Source: Acanthaster planci (Eukaryota; Echinodermata; Asteroidea; Valvatida; Acanthasteridae). From it: a stretch of 42,295 bases of DNA. The stretch lies in assembly GCF_001949145.1 (NCBI RefSeq), contig NW_019091561.1, positions 566,788 to 609,082 on the forward strand, given 5' to 3'. A program made the translations under genes and the position numbers. A model generated the notes under the pieces. It saw nothing but the letters and a program-made list of their open reading frames with translations, did no database searches and was not told the origin of the DNA. The first letter of the stretch is position 1; each line of letters begins with the position of its first letter. This document shows, one piece after another, positions 20,571 to 29,560 of the stretch.

Positions 20571-20683
20571 ATGACATATTGTTTTACACTAGATAAGCGG
20601 GGCATCAAGTCAAAACACTCATGAAAAACACAAAATATAATGTCAATGAAAATGTCTATGAAAATAAATGTTCAAAGTGTCAA

Positions 20684-21925
20684 TTAGTGGACAGTATGGT
20701 ACTCCTTGAAGCAGGGGGCGACGCAGAGGGGCTGGTGGCACGTGTCGCACTGGAAGTGTGTCTTCTTTTGCAGACCACGGGAAGCGCAGAGGACACACCG
20801 CCGGTAGCGGAAGTCGCCATAGCTGGTCCTCTCAAAGTCCACGGGGAAGTGTCGGCCGACAAAGCGGGAGTTGGTGAATGGTGGAGTTTCGTGCTGAGGG
20901 TGGTACTCGAGCAAGGGCTCGTCGAACAGCAGCTCACGGACAAGACTCAAGCGGTAGTCGAGGAAGGAGAGGCGGTGACCAACGGCCAGGTACACGGCGT
21001 AGCTGTTCACCAGCGTCAAGTCGAGCAGGTAGAAGAAGAGCTTCTTGTACCACTTGAGGGACTTACGAGTTGCTCGATGATTTGCCACTAGTTGGTCGCT
21101 CTTGTCAATGCCCCCCATCAGGGCGTTGTACTCAATGACACAGGTCGGTTTCTGCTTTTCCTGCCCTGTCCTGTCTTGCTTGCCGGTGCCACGGATGTCT
21201 GCCGTATGCATGGTAGAGAGCATACGGATGTTGCGCTTGTCTCGCCACACCATAGCCAGGAGAGAACCGCTGACACCCAGGTCGGCCGACCGGGACGCTG
21301 TTTCGCCCCGCTTCAGCTTGACGGACTGCAGGTCTTTCGGCATCCTTTTTCTGTTCCCCATGACCGTGCCGACGACGTTGAACTTCTGGTTATGAAGTCG
21401 TCAAAACAAATCGGGACTGCTGAAGGCCCGGTCAAGGGCAAGGTTGTAGCCCTTACCACTTAGGTCGTTCACCAGGTGGTGTTATCGTTGAAGTGCAGGG
21501 ACTGCAGGATGGCAAGGAAGCGATCTCGGGGCATGACGGACAGGAATAGGCTCATCTTCACTAGTGGGTCAGTGGACCAGAAGCTATGAAGGGTGGGGTG
21601 CTTCGCAATGCCCGTCATTATGCAAAGGCCCAGAAAGGCCTTCAGTTCTCTAGTGTTCTAGTGTCGAGCTGTGATGCAGGCGGGGATCGACGGCACCACC
21701 ATTCCCGGTGAAGCCGTACTTCAGCGGTGTACTGTCTTCATCTGTCCACCGGAACGGTGCGGCACCGCTGCTGGTCGACACGGCGGTCTGTGTACGGGAC
21801 TGTCTCTTGCGCTTGGCATATACCGCCAAGGGTACATCACTGTCAATTTCTGTACTTGACTGTACTTGAGCAGGTGCGGGGGTGATGAAAAAGACGGAGA
21901 AACTTCGTCTGAACTCAGATAAAAG
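20684..21925 (-). pseudogene. piggyBac-family transposase relic
   Basis: Read on the minus strand: an acidic N-terminus (TEIDSDVPLAVYAKRKRQ), FRWTDEDSTPLKYGFTGNGG, then KAFLGLCIMTGIAKHPTLHS and FWSTDPLVKMSLF. RDRFLAILQSLHFNDN follows. After a gap it continues KGYNLALDRAFSSPDLF, RKRMPKDLQSVKLKRGE, ALMGGIDKSDQL and SLKWYKKLFFYLLDLTLVNS. The end is CVLCASRG...CDTCHQPLC...CF..YH, the C-terminal Cys-rich domain of piggyBac transposases. The 678-nt frame 21361-20684 is intact. The segment with the first two catalytic Asp residues is deleted between HFNDN and KGYNL, and ~80 residues near the N-terminus are also gone. It sits inside the Polinton-like unit in opposite orientation to PolB. Confidence 0.88.
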
Positions 21926-22329
21926 AAGAACTGGAAGAACTGGACTCTCCGGATATAACTTCAGCCATGTTGTCTGTGCTCTAAATAACACGATACCCAA
22001 TATGAACACATGTGAACACTGCACGGCGTTTTTATTCTCAAGCAGCGAGGGCCGTGCCCTGTCAGTCAAAGTGGCAAGGGCCAGCAGTGCCCGGGCCGGG
22101 TCATTCATGGGGCGCAGGTGCATAATGACCCCGCACAGCCGCGCTTTGTCTTCGGTGCAGTGCAGCGATAATCCCCTGCGAGCACCTGGCAGCGCGAACA
22201 AATGCGCTCTGCAAAACAATACACGGATTACCTCCGCTAATTGCAGCGCTCTGCACTGAAAGAATACAGGGATTGATTGGCAGTGCCCAGCAGCTCTCAG
22301 GAGCTCGTACTTTTATTCCAGGCTTTGAT

Positions 22330-22381
22330 AAGTTCGGTCACCCCGGCTATAAAATAAGTTCGGTCACCCCGGCTATAAAAA
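22330..22381. repeat. Two-copy 26-bp direct repeat
   Basis: AAGTTCGGTCACCCCGGCTA followed by TAAAAT/TAAAAA occurs at 22330 and 22356. It lies in the subterminal, non-coding part of the piggyBac element. Confidence 0.85.
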
Positions 22382-22484
22382 AAGTCACAATTCACCGGCC
22401 AATGATGGCCTAAACTTTTTAACTGACAGCCCCAAACTTTTTAAGAAACACCCAGCAACTTTTTTTTTTATAGTAAAGTTCCGA

Positions 22485-22551
22485 TTTCAGAGTCCCCGGC
22501 CCCAAATATAAGGCCTATGGCTTCGGTACCGGAGCCCCCAGCTGGAAGTGG
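22485..22551. repeat. Terminal and subterminal sequence of the piggyBac element
   Basis: The end reads GGAAGTGG immediately followed by TTAA (22552-22555), the target site of piggyBac elements. About 70 bp match the right end of the MITE at 37225-37297 (ATATAA, GGCCGGGG-type block, CCGGAG and GGAAGTGG in the same order). No matching opposite end (TTAACCACTTC) is found below 20684, so the other terminus is missing. Confidence 0.65.
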
Positions 22552-22555
22552 TTAA

Positions 22556-23126
22556 TGTACTGGCCTCGCGTGGACATGGTGGAAGCTGATTTTGACCTTA
22601 TTCTCGACCAGACACCAGTTTGTATTTGTGAACTGTCCAGTATATCACACATAAACGTAGGCGTACACACTGCGCATACTTCCAAAATAGCGAAGACAAT
22701 AGACTTTTCACAATAAACATGGTAAAGCATTCTTTTAATCCATTTCCTTTCCAAATAGTCTTCATTTTAATACAATGCATGTGAAAACTTGCCGAAAACT
22801 GTATTTGCAAAATAAGCTTGACAGAGTTATCATTTATGTTCATAATTGATCATTCAATTCATATTTCTCTTATTGAAAACACAGACCTAGTTGATGTGCT
22901 GGTGGACAGGAATGGCGGTGACCAGACTATGGAGGTCAATTCGTTGAAAATCACGCTTACAACATTGCTATTATGATGTTGATATGACACGTGCATGAAA
23001 TTGATTGATTGCTGACTGATCATTCATCCAAAGGATTTACTAAAAACACATTAAAAATAATTAGGGCAAGTTGCAAATATCTAATCACTGGAAATCTTGC
23101 ATTGGGGGTGGGTTTTTTTTAAAATT
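22556..23126. other. No gene recognised
   Basis: AT-rich DNA with short ORFs on the minus strand (22515-22843) and no known motif, between the piggyBac terminus and the DDE-like gene relic. Confidence 0.5.
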
Positions 23127-24010
23127 TCATCTGTGAAATTTCGTCCTATGGTCGTTAACGTCCATTTTGCTTGTGAACACATACTTGCATCCCCCTGCCT
23201 TGCAGCAGCCTAGAGCTTTCTTCTGGAACAACGGCAAGTGTTCACATGGGAGATCCCTGCTGCTGTTAAGTGCCTCTTTGAAGGTTATGAAATGGCCTAG
23301 TTGGTCGCTTGATGGCACAGGTGTAGGAAAACGTACACACCAAAGCATATCATCATTCATTGGGGGGGGGAGGATGAGCAATGCTTACACCCTGGATCAG
23401 CACATTTAGCAAAATCACCATGCCAATGCGCCAATCCATGTGTCTGAAGACGAACTGGTATTCGTCATACATCGCCCTGTCCTCCCGCAATCTTGTGGCT
23501 GATGATGATGCTTTGGTATGTACTTCCTCGAAGTTGTCATGTGGCGCCTCCTTTGACCCGCTCGAAGTGTTGATGGTGACAACTTCACGACCAGCATACC
23601 GGGCATCCTTCCAGTAATGCTGGCTGTATTAAAGACCAAATGGTCCTTTGACCACCGTTGTTCAGGAGATAGTCCTGTCTGCTTGTTGGGTGGTTGCTGC
23701 TCTCCAGGGAGGACTGCCGGAATTGAAGTCGATGTCAGTGCTTTTGTGCACGGTGCCCAGAGCCTCTCCACCGCATTCAAGGCAGAATACCTAGGACAAT
23801 AAGAGGTGACAATGAGGGCATCCAGCTCGCACTGTTTGAAGAGGCGGTCGTAGTAAATTTCATTCACTGCGTGGTTGACATTGAAGTCTGGGCCACCGTC
23901 TATAATCAGTGCAAGGAGTGAACGCCCCCTTGTCACCTCCTGTGCCACTCCTAAGTGGGTCATGAGGTTGTTGACGTGCGTCCGACACATTACATGGATT
24001 TTGGGGACTT
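23127..24010 (-). pseudogene. DDE-like transposase-derived gene with C2H2 finger, main exon
   Basis: On the minus strand the frame to 23415 contains SLLALIIDGGPDFNVNHAVN, then ALIVTSYCPRYSALNAVERL and LWAPCTKAL. The Asp in DGGPD and the downstream N-x-x-E-x-x-W fit the second Asp and terminal Glu of a DDE/RNase H fold. After a frame change it reads YDEYQFVFRHMDWRIGMV. In 23381-23127 it reads FPTPVPSSDQLGHFITFKEA and ends in a C-x4-C-x12-H-x4-H finger (CKAGGCKYVFTS...HRTKFH). Families with this DGGPD motif occur widely in marine invertebrate genomes, but I cannot name the superfamily. CAG|AA at 24011/24010 is a plausible splice acceptor whose phase fits the exon at 24947. Confidence 0.55.
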
Positions 24011-24297
24011 CTGTTGACAATTGTTGCCTCTAAACGTGTTGGAAGCCTGGAACAGAGATTGGAAAAAAATGGTTTTATATGTACAATTGTTAAATTCCAA
24101 TGATTTTATCGTATTTGGCAGGGTTTTTACATTTTAGCAGCAGAAAACTGGGGAACGACTTCTTTTTGGGGGTCTAAATATTTTTTTCAAAAGAAGAAAA
24201 AACAAAGGTCTGTTGATTTACATGTTTCTCGCCTCCTTGCATGCCACGTGCAGCCCGCGATTCTTTTTTTCTGTACCATCGGCATCAGACGCTTTAG

Positions 24298-24385
24298 TAG
24301 TCTGGTTCCCTGCACAATGATTTCCTTACGAATCTTGATAAAAATCGTAAAATAGTCGGAGATTCTTGGTCTGGGAACCAGACTA
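24298..24385. mobile_element. Short palindromic element (88 bp)
   Basis: TAGTCTGGTTCCC (24298-24310) is repeated inverted and perfect at 24373-24385 (GGGAACCAGACTA). The 62-bp centre is AT-rich with no ORF. It may be a tiny MITE or a foldback element. It lies in the putative intron of the DDE-like gene. Confidence 0.55.
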
Positions 24386-24946
24386 GCACATTAGCTGCTC
24401 ACACGTTGCGCAAGCGAGTGCATAGCAGTTGGACTCGAGTTGGGACTGGGTGCTGGGAAACGACCGGAGCAAGGTAGGTTGGTGCGCATGCATAGTTAAT
24501 GTGCCAAGAAAAGAGACTTTTATGTTAGGCTCTGCGATTTGCTCTAGAGTCACGCCCAACCAAATAGAGTTAAGAGCGACTAGAGTCGCCCCAAATAGAT
24601 TTTGGATTCAGACAGGCATGTCTATTCAACCCGCGCATTGAACAGATGTTAAAAATGTCCACACAATTCACTTCATTATCTTTCTTCGTTTACATTTTTT
24701 TGATGAGAACCTATGATGTCGACGAGCAAGACCCAAGGTCGTATTTAGGTTTGGTTGTATACCGATCGTAGGCTTTATTTTTACCTTTCTCAATTTATAC
24801 TGCGGGAAATTTATGGCTGATACTTACACGTACTGCTCCCGCCCAAGGTCGTCTTTGACAACAGCCAATGGTTGATCTGGGTGGTCATCTTCAAGTAGCC
24901 ACAGGAGACAATGTAGTACCCTGGGGTTGGAAAGTCGTGAACTTAC

Positions 24947-25109
24947 GAGCGGTATCAATCACAGTTGGGAAAGTTTCTGCCACAGATGGCTGTCCTGGAC
25001 GGCAAGTCGTCTCTTTTGGTTGACGTTTTGCAGTCTTTTTGCATTTTTTGGGACTTTCTAGAAGCCACTTGACGTAACCTTTGTCATTTTCAACAGAAGC
25101 AAGAGCCAT
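24947..25109 (-). pseudogene. Upstream exon of the DDE-like gene
   Basis: The minus-strand frame starts at ATG 25109-25107 (MALASVENDKGYVKWL). It continues through a Lys-rich segment (KKCKKTAKRQPKE) to VAETFPTVIDTA. It is cut by a strong donor, CGCTC|GTAAGT, at 24947/24946. The exon ends one base into a codon, and the exon starting at 24010 supplies the other two, so phases match. The link to the DDE exon is inferred from strand, distance, phase and family resemblance. The intervening protein is too short for the full family, so exons may be missing. Confidence 0.45.
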
Positions 25110-25871
25110 GCTCGCTGTGCGAATCGAAATGCACAAATAATTTTCTTGGTAACCGAGAGGGCATCTTTACCTGCGGGAATGCCAATTATACTCTGTAACA
25201 AGCAAAAGAGAAGTTTAACAGCCAATAGAAAGGGCGGTGGTCCAAAAGGTGCGTCAGAGAGATGCAAACCTGGACCCCCACAGTCAACAGGGAGATGATT
25301 CAAAGCATTCCGTGAGGTTGCGGTCTCCACATAGGCCTAGAGCTCAAAGGTGTTGTTCACCAGCCTCCCGAAGTCACAAGCTGCAAAGCACTATCTCTGT
25401 TTACTCGACTCTGAATGATCGTGAATATGATACGCTGAGTTAACTAAAGCCGAGTCACTTCGTCCGAAGACAAGAAGATAGGCCCTACTTTCTGAAGACA
25501 TTCTCCACAAGTTGGTTCTACTGGCCTTGCGAACCATGAAGATTGAGTGGTTGGTGACTAGATGGCTTGGATTGCAACAGAAAGTGTCGTCATGTTGGGA
25601 TGGGGGTCAAGGTGGCCTACAAGTGGACATGGACGATGGAACCGATACCGGTAAGCATTTAACCTTTTCTTGACTGAACTAAAAAACGATGTAAAATACC
25701 CAATACCCAAAAGTGCATTACTTATAATTCCAAACAATGAAAGAAATGAGCAGAGTTGATATTGCAAAATTTTTAACAAGTATTTGCTAGTAAGTGTCCC
25801 TTGGAGCACGCGACATAACAATGCCCAATGCAAATATCAGTGATGCTGACTGATGAAGGGCAACATGGTAC
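25110..25871. other. No gene recognised
   Basis: Upstream of the minus-strand exon at 24947-25109. Short ORFs have no known motif. Nothing repetitive stands out. Confidence 0.4.
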
Positions 25872-26335
25872 GTGTTTGGACTACAAATTTTTTTGCATTG
25901 CTTTTATTTCACGCTAGGTTTGAAACGTCCGCTAGAGTCTGACAGCGATGACGACGTGCCACTTCTGACACTGGCCAAACGTGCCAGTGGGAGCCCTAGC
26001 CCAATCCGCCTCAATGAGGAAGCTGCACCCCTGCAGCAAGCCGGTCGGCCCACATCACTGGCCCGAGCCGACTCCAACCCAACCTGCCACAACTTATGTC
26101 CCATGTGCTGTCTTAGGAAAAGCTAACCAGAAGCAACTACTATTGGGGGGAGGTTATGTGCAAGGGGGGAATGTTGTGCAAAAAACAGACACTAAAGCAC
26201 AACCCGGTTTTTCAGGCCGTCTTGGCGCAAGTTGGAAAGGAGTACCCAAGTACGGCTGGAAACGAGGCATTCAAAAAGGGCCTTAGGGAAGCTGGAAACG
26301 GCAAATGTAAGAAGCTTGCCAAAATACCGATCATA
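25872..26335 (+). other. Unassigned coding-like segment with acidic transposase-like N-terminus
   Basis: The frame 25872-26126 includes ESDSDDDVPLLTLAKR, similar in style to the N-terminus of the piggyBac relic (EIDSDVPLAVYAKRKR at ~21840), then a Pro/Ala/Ser-rich stretch. After a frame change, 26156-26330 reads LKHNPVFQAVLAQVGKEYPS then GNEAFKKGLREAGNGKCKK, which looks like real protein sequence. I do not know the family. It may be exon debris of a host or transposon gene. Confidence 0.3.
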
Positions 26336-27823
26336 TTCAATACATATACTAGTTTTTTGCTTTTTAAGTTTGTGTAAATAATTTTTTTCAGGAAGGGAAT
26401 CATTAAGTACTCAGGGGCAAACTATAGACTTGTTCTGTCACTCAGTCTTATACTTCTTTTTAAAGAAAGAACCTTTACATACATTTATTAAGACTACAGT
26501 TAATCTCTGGGCACATTTTGTTGCATTATTTGTACTTTGTTAAATTAATGGTCAACTGCCAGCAGACTACAAGAAACAGTGTGTAATAAAATTATTGTGT
26601 GTTACTGTGAAGTTGAATCCTTGTCATTTCAATTTTAATAAAGAAGTTTTCCGGTTAAACTTTAATTCGAATGGAAATATTTTCAGAAAGAGACCTAAAA
26701 GTGTTAAACCTTCGGGCAAAATGACTGCCTGGTAGTTCTGATAGAAAAACACAGGTTCTTTACATTTGGGGGATTTTCAAGAAACATCTTTGCCTTTTTG
26801 ATGCTCAACGGATGGCCACACCACAAGAAGAAACTTTACTGGGGACAAATCACACATTGTAAAATTTCAGCGCTAACGAAAAGCCTCCTTGGATGATGAG
26901 TGGAAAGGTAGCATTAAATGGCTTGCAGTTTTTGATTATCTTCCTTTTGTAATGAACTTCCTGAGCTTGCCATAGCACAGTGGGCAACAAGGCGGGCGCG
27001 GCAGGCTTCTAGCTTGGGAGGGTAGCACCCTAATTTACATAACAATAGCCCTGGACACAATGGAGGAATTTTAATGAGTCCCAGCCAGAAATTTTGCACT
27101 GCTTGAGGCCGCATCCACTGGATGGATTAGACGCGAAGAAGAGGCGCCGGCAAGCACCACAGCAGGTCGCAGTGCACCCATAAAGCATAATATGGATGCC
27201 TTGCCTAAACAACCCTGCCTAATAGTTCAAGTACTACTTCTTGGTAGTTAAGCATAGGAGAGATTTTTCAATTTTTTTTGTCCAAATTTGCAGTAAAATT
27301 GGATCATTTAGCTAATCAGCTTCACAGAGCCAGCTAACACACAGTATTGCTTGAAAACTGTTACAATACATACCAACTATTACACACAGGAGAGATACAC
27401 ACATATGTACCAGAAACCAATTGCAAAGACCTTCATGAAGATGTATGTTTTCCACACTCTGCCTACAGCACTGGCAGAGCCGAATGAATATTCATCACAA
27501 TGTTGCCCCAAAGCAGCTTATTGGCTGCCTACCACAGTACAGGATCCCTTGTTGACACAGAATTGCTTGTGGCATTCTGTGCAGTAAATAAGCAGTACAT
27601 CCAAACACATGCATTACTCATACATGTACATGTACTGTAGCATAATCTGTGCATGCATAAATGTTCATCTTCTAATGTGCTACGGTTTTAGTCGATGTTG
27701 GCATATCTTAACATTAATTAATTCAAAGAACACATTGTTGCATCTCATTAATGAAATTGTCCGCGACAAAGCAATTGAACACTTATATGGAATACTGAAA
27801 ATAAAGTATTTCATCATTTAATG
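26336..27823. other. Mostly no gene recognised; one Cys-rich frame on the minus strand
   Basis: A minus-strand frame from 27212 to 26914 (with a shift near 27040) reads GCTATCCGACRRLFFASNPS then GCGLKQCKISGWDSLKFLHC. It has a coding-like appearance and several Cys, but no family is recognised. AATAAA occurs near 26636. The remainder is AT-rich with no motif. Confidence 0.35.
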
Positions 27824-27952
27824 TTAAAATGTCTTGTCGGTGTACCCAAGTTTAACCACGTATGCAACTTTGTCTGATTTATCTAAGTCGTCGAATTTGC
27901 AACAACAGGCTCTGTAAGCGTTAATCGTATTTGGTTGGATCTCCGTTTGCAT
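27824..27952 (-). CDS. Small ORF (42 aa) near the right end of the Polinton-like unit
   Basis: ATG at 27952-27950, stop at 27826-27824. The protein begins MQTEIQPNTINAYRACCCKF and contains an acidic DDLDKSDK stretch. It lies downstream of, and in the same orientation as, the other right-end ORFs. Base use is like theirs and unlike the surrounding AT-rich DNA. No family is recognised and it may be part of a longer broken gene. Confidence 0.3.
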   Translation of the reverse strand: MQTEIQPNTINAYRACCCKFDDLDKSDKVAYVVKLGYTDKTF

Positions 27953-28104
27953 ATCAATGTATTTGGAAAACCATAAAGTTTATGTGATCGAGTATATCTA
28001 TCGTAGGTTTTTGAAGTTGATAGCAGATTTTTTCAGGATTTTTTCTTAGACACCAAATTTATAGACATATTTGACGCCGTAGCAGAGTGTTTTTGTAAGC
28101 ATGA

Positions 28105-28575
28105 TCAGCAGACGTTTTTCTTGACCATTGTCTTTATACCAAAAGGATGAATAGCATTGCGTATGTTTGTCACTCTTTTAACTGCGGGGTCTGCTAACAC
28201 GAGTTTGTCGGGGTCAAAGGGCCCGTATACAACGTTTGTGTCTATGTTGTGAGCATCAAGATGTTCGTAGTTGTCAGTTATGATGTAAGTATGGTTTGAC
28301 ATGGTTCTGTTTTTATAATACAGGTGATTATAATCTCTCAGGCTTAATCCCCCGCGTCAATTAAACGTGCGTAATAGTCATAATCTTCACAAAGATCTTC
28401 AGGTAACGGTAGTGTTTGTGGAGTCTTGGTTATTTTTACTTGTTGTGTTTAAGCAGGGTTTTTCTGCTTCAAGTCAGATTCTGGTTCGGGATCGTTCGGT
28501 GTTCTTAGTCTCATCTTCTTGTAGCAACCATAGCCGCTGTTGTTGCCACGTACAAATACTAAATATGATTCACTG
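28105..28575 (-). pseudogene. Right-end ORF of the Polinton-like unit (unknown, frame-broken)
   Basis: The minus-strand frame reads SESYLVFVRGNNSGYGCYKK, a Pro/Glu/Asp-rich linker, a stop near 28455, then KITKTPQTLPLPEDLCEDYD and YYARLIDAG. A one-base shift near 28353 leads to LSLRDYNHLYYKNRTMSNHT, and the frame 28302-28105 continues YIITDNYEHLDAHNID and ends IKTMVKKNVC. Together this looks like one ~150-residue protein with a stop and a frameshift. It follows the Cys-rich ORF on the same strand with a gap of only ~20 bp. I cannot assign it; a structural or terminal-protein role is possible only by position. Confidence 0.5.
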
Positions 28576-28595
28576 GGTAAATCGCAACAGTTGAG

Positions 28596-29111
28596 TCAAC
28601 AAAAACATTCCTTACATTGGTCACAATCGATACAGAGTTTACATTTGATACAGTTGTCACAGCGCTCGTAGGTAACAGAATCATTGAAACCTGTACATTC
28701 TTTACAATCGACGCAGCTTTCACATTCACAGGAATTTACGCACTCGTTGCATTGGTCACAATCGTCGCATTGGTCACAATTCTTACAATCAACGCAAGCA
28801 ATGCAGTTTACATTATCCTTGGGGCTGTCACATCCGATGCAAGTTTCACAGTTAGAACAATCACTAGATCTTTCACAATTAGCGCATTGTTTACAATTGG
28901 CAGAATTCGAGCAACTTTCACTATTTTTACGGTTGGTGCAATCTCGACAGTCGATGCAATAAATACAGTATTTGTAATCTACGCAATCGGTACATCGGTC
29001 GATATGAATAGAATTTAAATAATGATTGAAATCACAAGCATCTATCACGTTGAGAGAATCGGTTGTGTTTTTGCAACAGTAGCAATTGACGTTGGGTTTT
29101 TGGTTTATCAT
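28596..29111 (-). CDS. Cysteine-repeat protein, 171 aa, at the right end of the Polinton-like unit
   Basis: An intact frame starts at ATG 29111-29109, directly inside the right ITR, and ends at 28596. The product has about 39 Cys, mostly spaced C-x2-C in long runs (for example CDQCDDCDQCNECVNSCEC and CTDCVDYKYCIYCIDCRDC), with Asp, Asn, Lys and Ser between. No signal peptide or membrane segment is seen. The x-x-Cys periodicity could form a metal-clustered rod or a narrow solenoid, or a disulfide-rich structural protein. It is the only undamaged long frame among the unit's own genes. The plus-strand frames opposite it are shadows of the repeat. I do not recognise the family. Confidence 0.65.
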   Translation of the reverse strand: MINQKPNVNCYCCKNTTDSLNVIDACDFNHYLNSIHIDRCTDCVDYKYCIYCIDCRDCTNRKNSESCSNSANCKQCANCERSSDCSNCETCIGCDSPKDNVNCIACVDCKNCDQCDDCDQCNECVNSCECESCVDCKECTGFNDSVTYERCDNCIKCKLCIDCDQCKECFC

Positions 29112-29442
29112 CTCTGTTTTATTATAGGTTTTTAAAATATTATTTCATTTTTTCTTGAAGCTTCAGGGGAGTTGGGAATTGGTCTGGAGAAGCTTCAGGG
29201 GAGAGAGGGAGGACCTTTTTTCTACCTTTATAAACCATGTTTTTTTAAGTGAAAACTGGTTAAAACCGTCGATGAGGTATAGGAGAGGTTTTTGAGAAGT
29301 GGGTTATAGCCTTGAAAGAGAGGATGTTTTGGGAGGTTTTTTGAAAAGGGTCGATGAGGTATAGGAAGGTAGGGGTCGATGAGGTCATCGACTATTTTCA
29401 AAAAAGGGGGGGCTGGTCCAGAACTGTCTTTGCCATACTACT
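29112..29442 (-). repeat. Right inverted terminal repeat
   Basis: Reverse complement of 17204-17559 with scattered differences. It contains an extra CCCCTGAAGCTTC copy near its inner end (29156-29205). The outer end is CCATACTACT, after which the minisatellite resumes. Confidence 0.85.
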
Positions 29443-29560
29443 TGTGTGATCCAGGTTTGGATGAAGAAATGCTGAGATTAGTAGGATTCATATTTTTGGC
29501 GGATTGAATGCGTGGAATAAAAATAATCAGTACACAGTGGAGCATGGAAATAAAAAAAAA
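29443..29560. repeat. Minisatellite, right part (continues 16681-17203)
   Basis: One unit with the same order and orientation as the left array: TGATCCAGGTTTGGATGAAG, CGGATTGAATGCGTGGAATA, AATAATCAGTACACAGTGGA, GCATGGAAA. Its presence on the far side of the ITR shows the 12.2-kb unit was inserted into the array. Confidence 0.8.

Larger units (their letters stand above)
17204..29442. mobile_element. Polinton/Maverick-like unit bounded by long inverted terminal repeats
   Basis: The ends 17204-17559 and 29112-29442 are inverted repeats of ~330-355 bp. They start AGAAGTATGGC on the left and AGTAGTATGGC on the right end read inward. The unit sits inside a minisatellite that is cut at 17203 and resumes at 29443. 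The left end encodes a decayed protein-primed family B DNA polymerase; large PolB-bearing TIR elements with 5'-AG ends are typically Polintons. The usual Polinton integrase, packaging ATPase, protease and capsid genes are not seen. Most of the interior (19800-27800) is other DNA, including a piggyBac relic. No clean 6-bp target duplication is evident (ACACGT left, TGTGTG right). A related PolB-carrying element is possible. Confidence 0.7.

Noticed and set aside
21092-21463. Plus-strand frames of 97-156 aa over the piggyBac relic
   Set aside because: They are antisense shadows of the GC-rich transposase coding strand. The minus-strand frame carries the conserved motifs.
28617-29018. Plus-strand 133-aa and 92-aa frames opposite the Cys-rich ORF
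   Set aside because: Their Thr/Val- or Ser/Gln-rich periodic sequence is just the complement of the x-x-Cys codon repeat. The minus-strand frame starts at the ITR edge and is co-oriented with its neighbours.
17198-29448. 6-bp target duplication of the Polinton-like unit
   Set aside because: ACACGT on the left and TGTGTG on the right do not match, and the repeated target makes any partial match unreliable.
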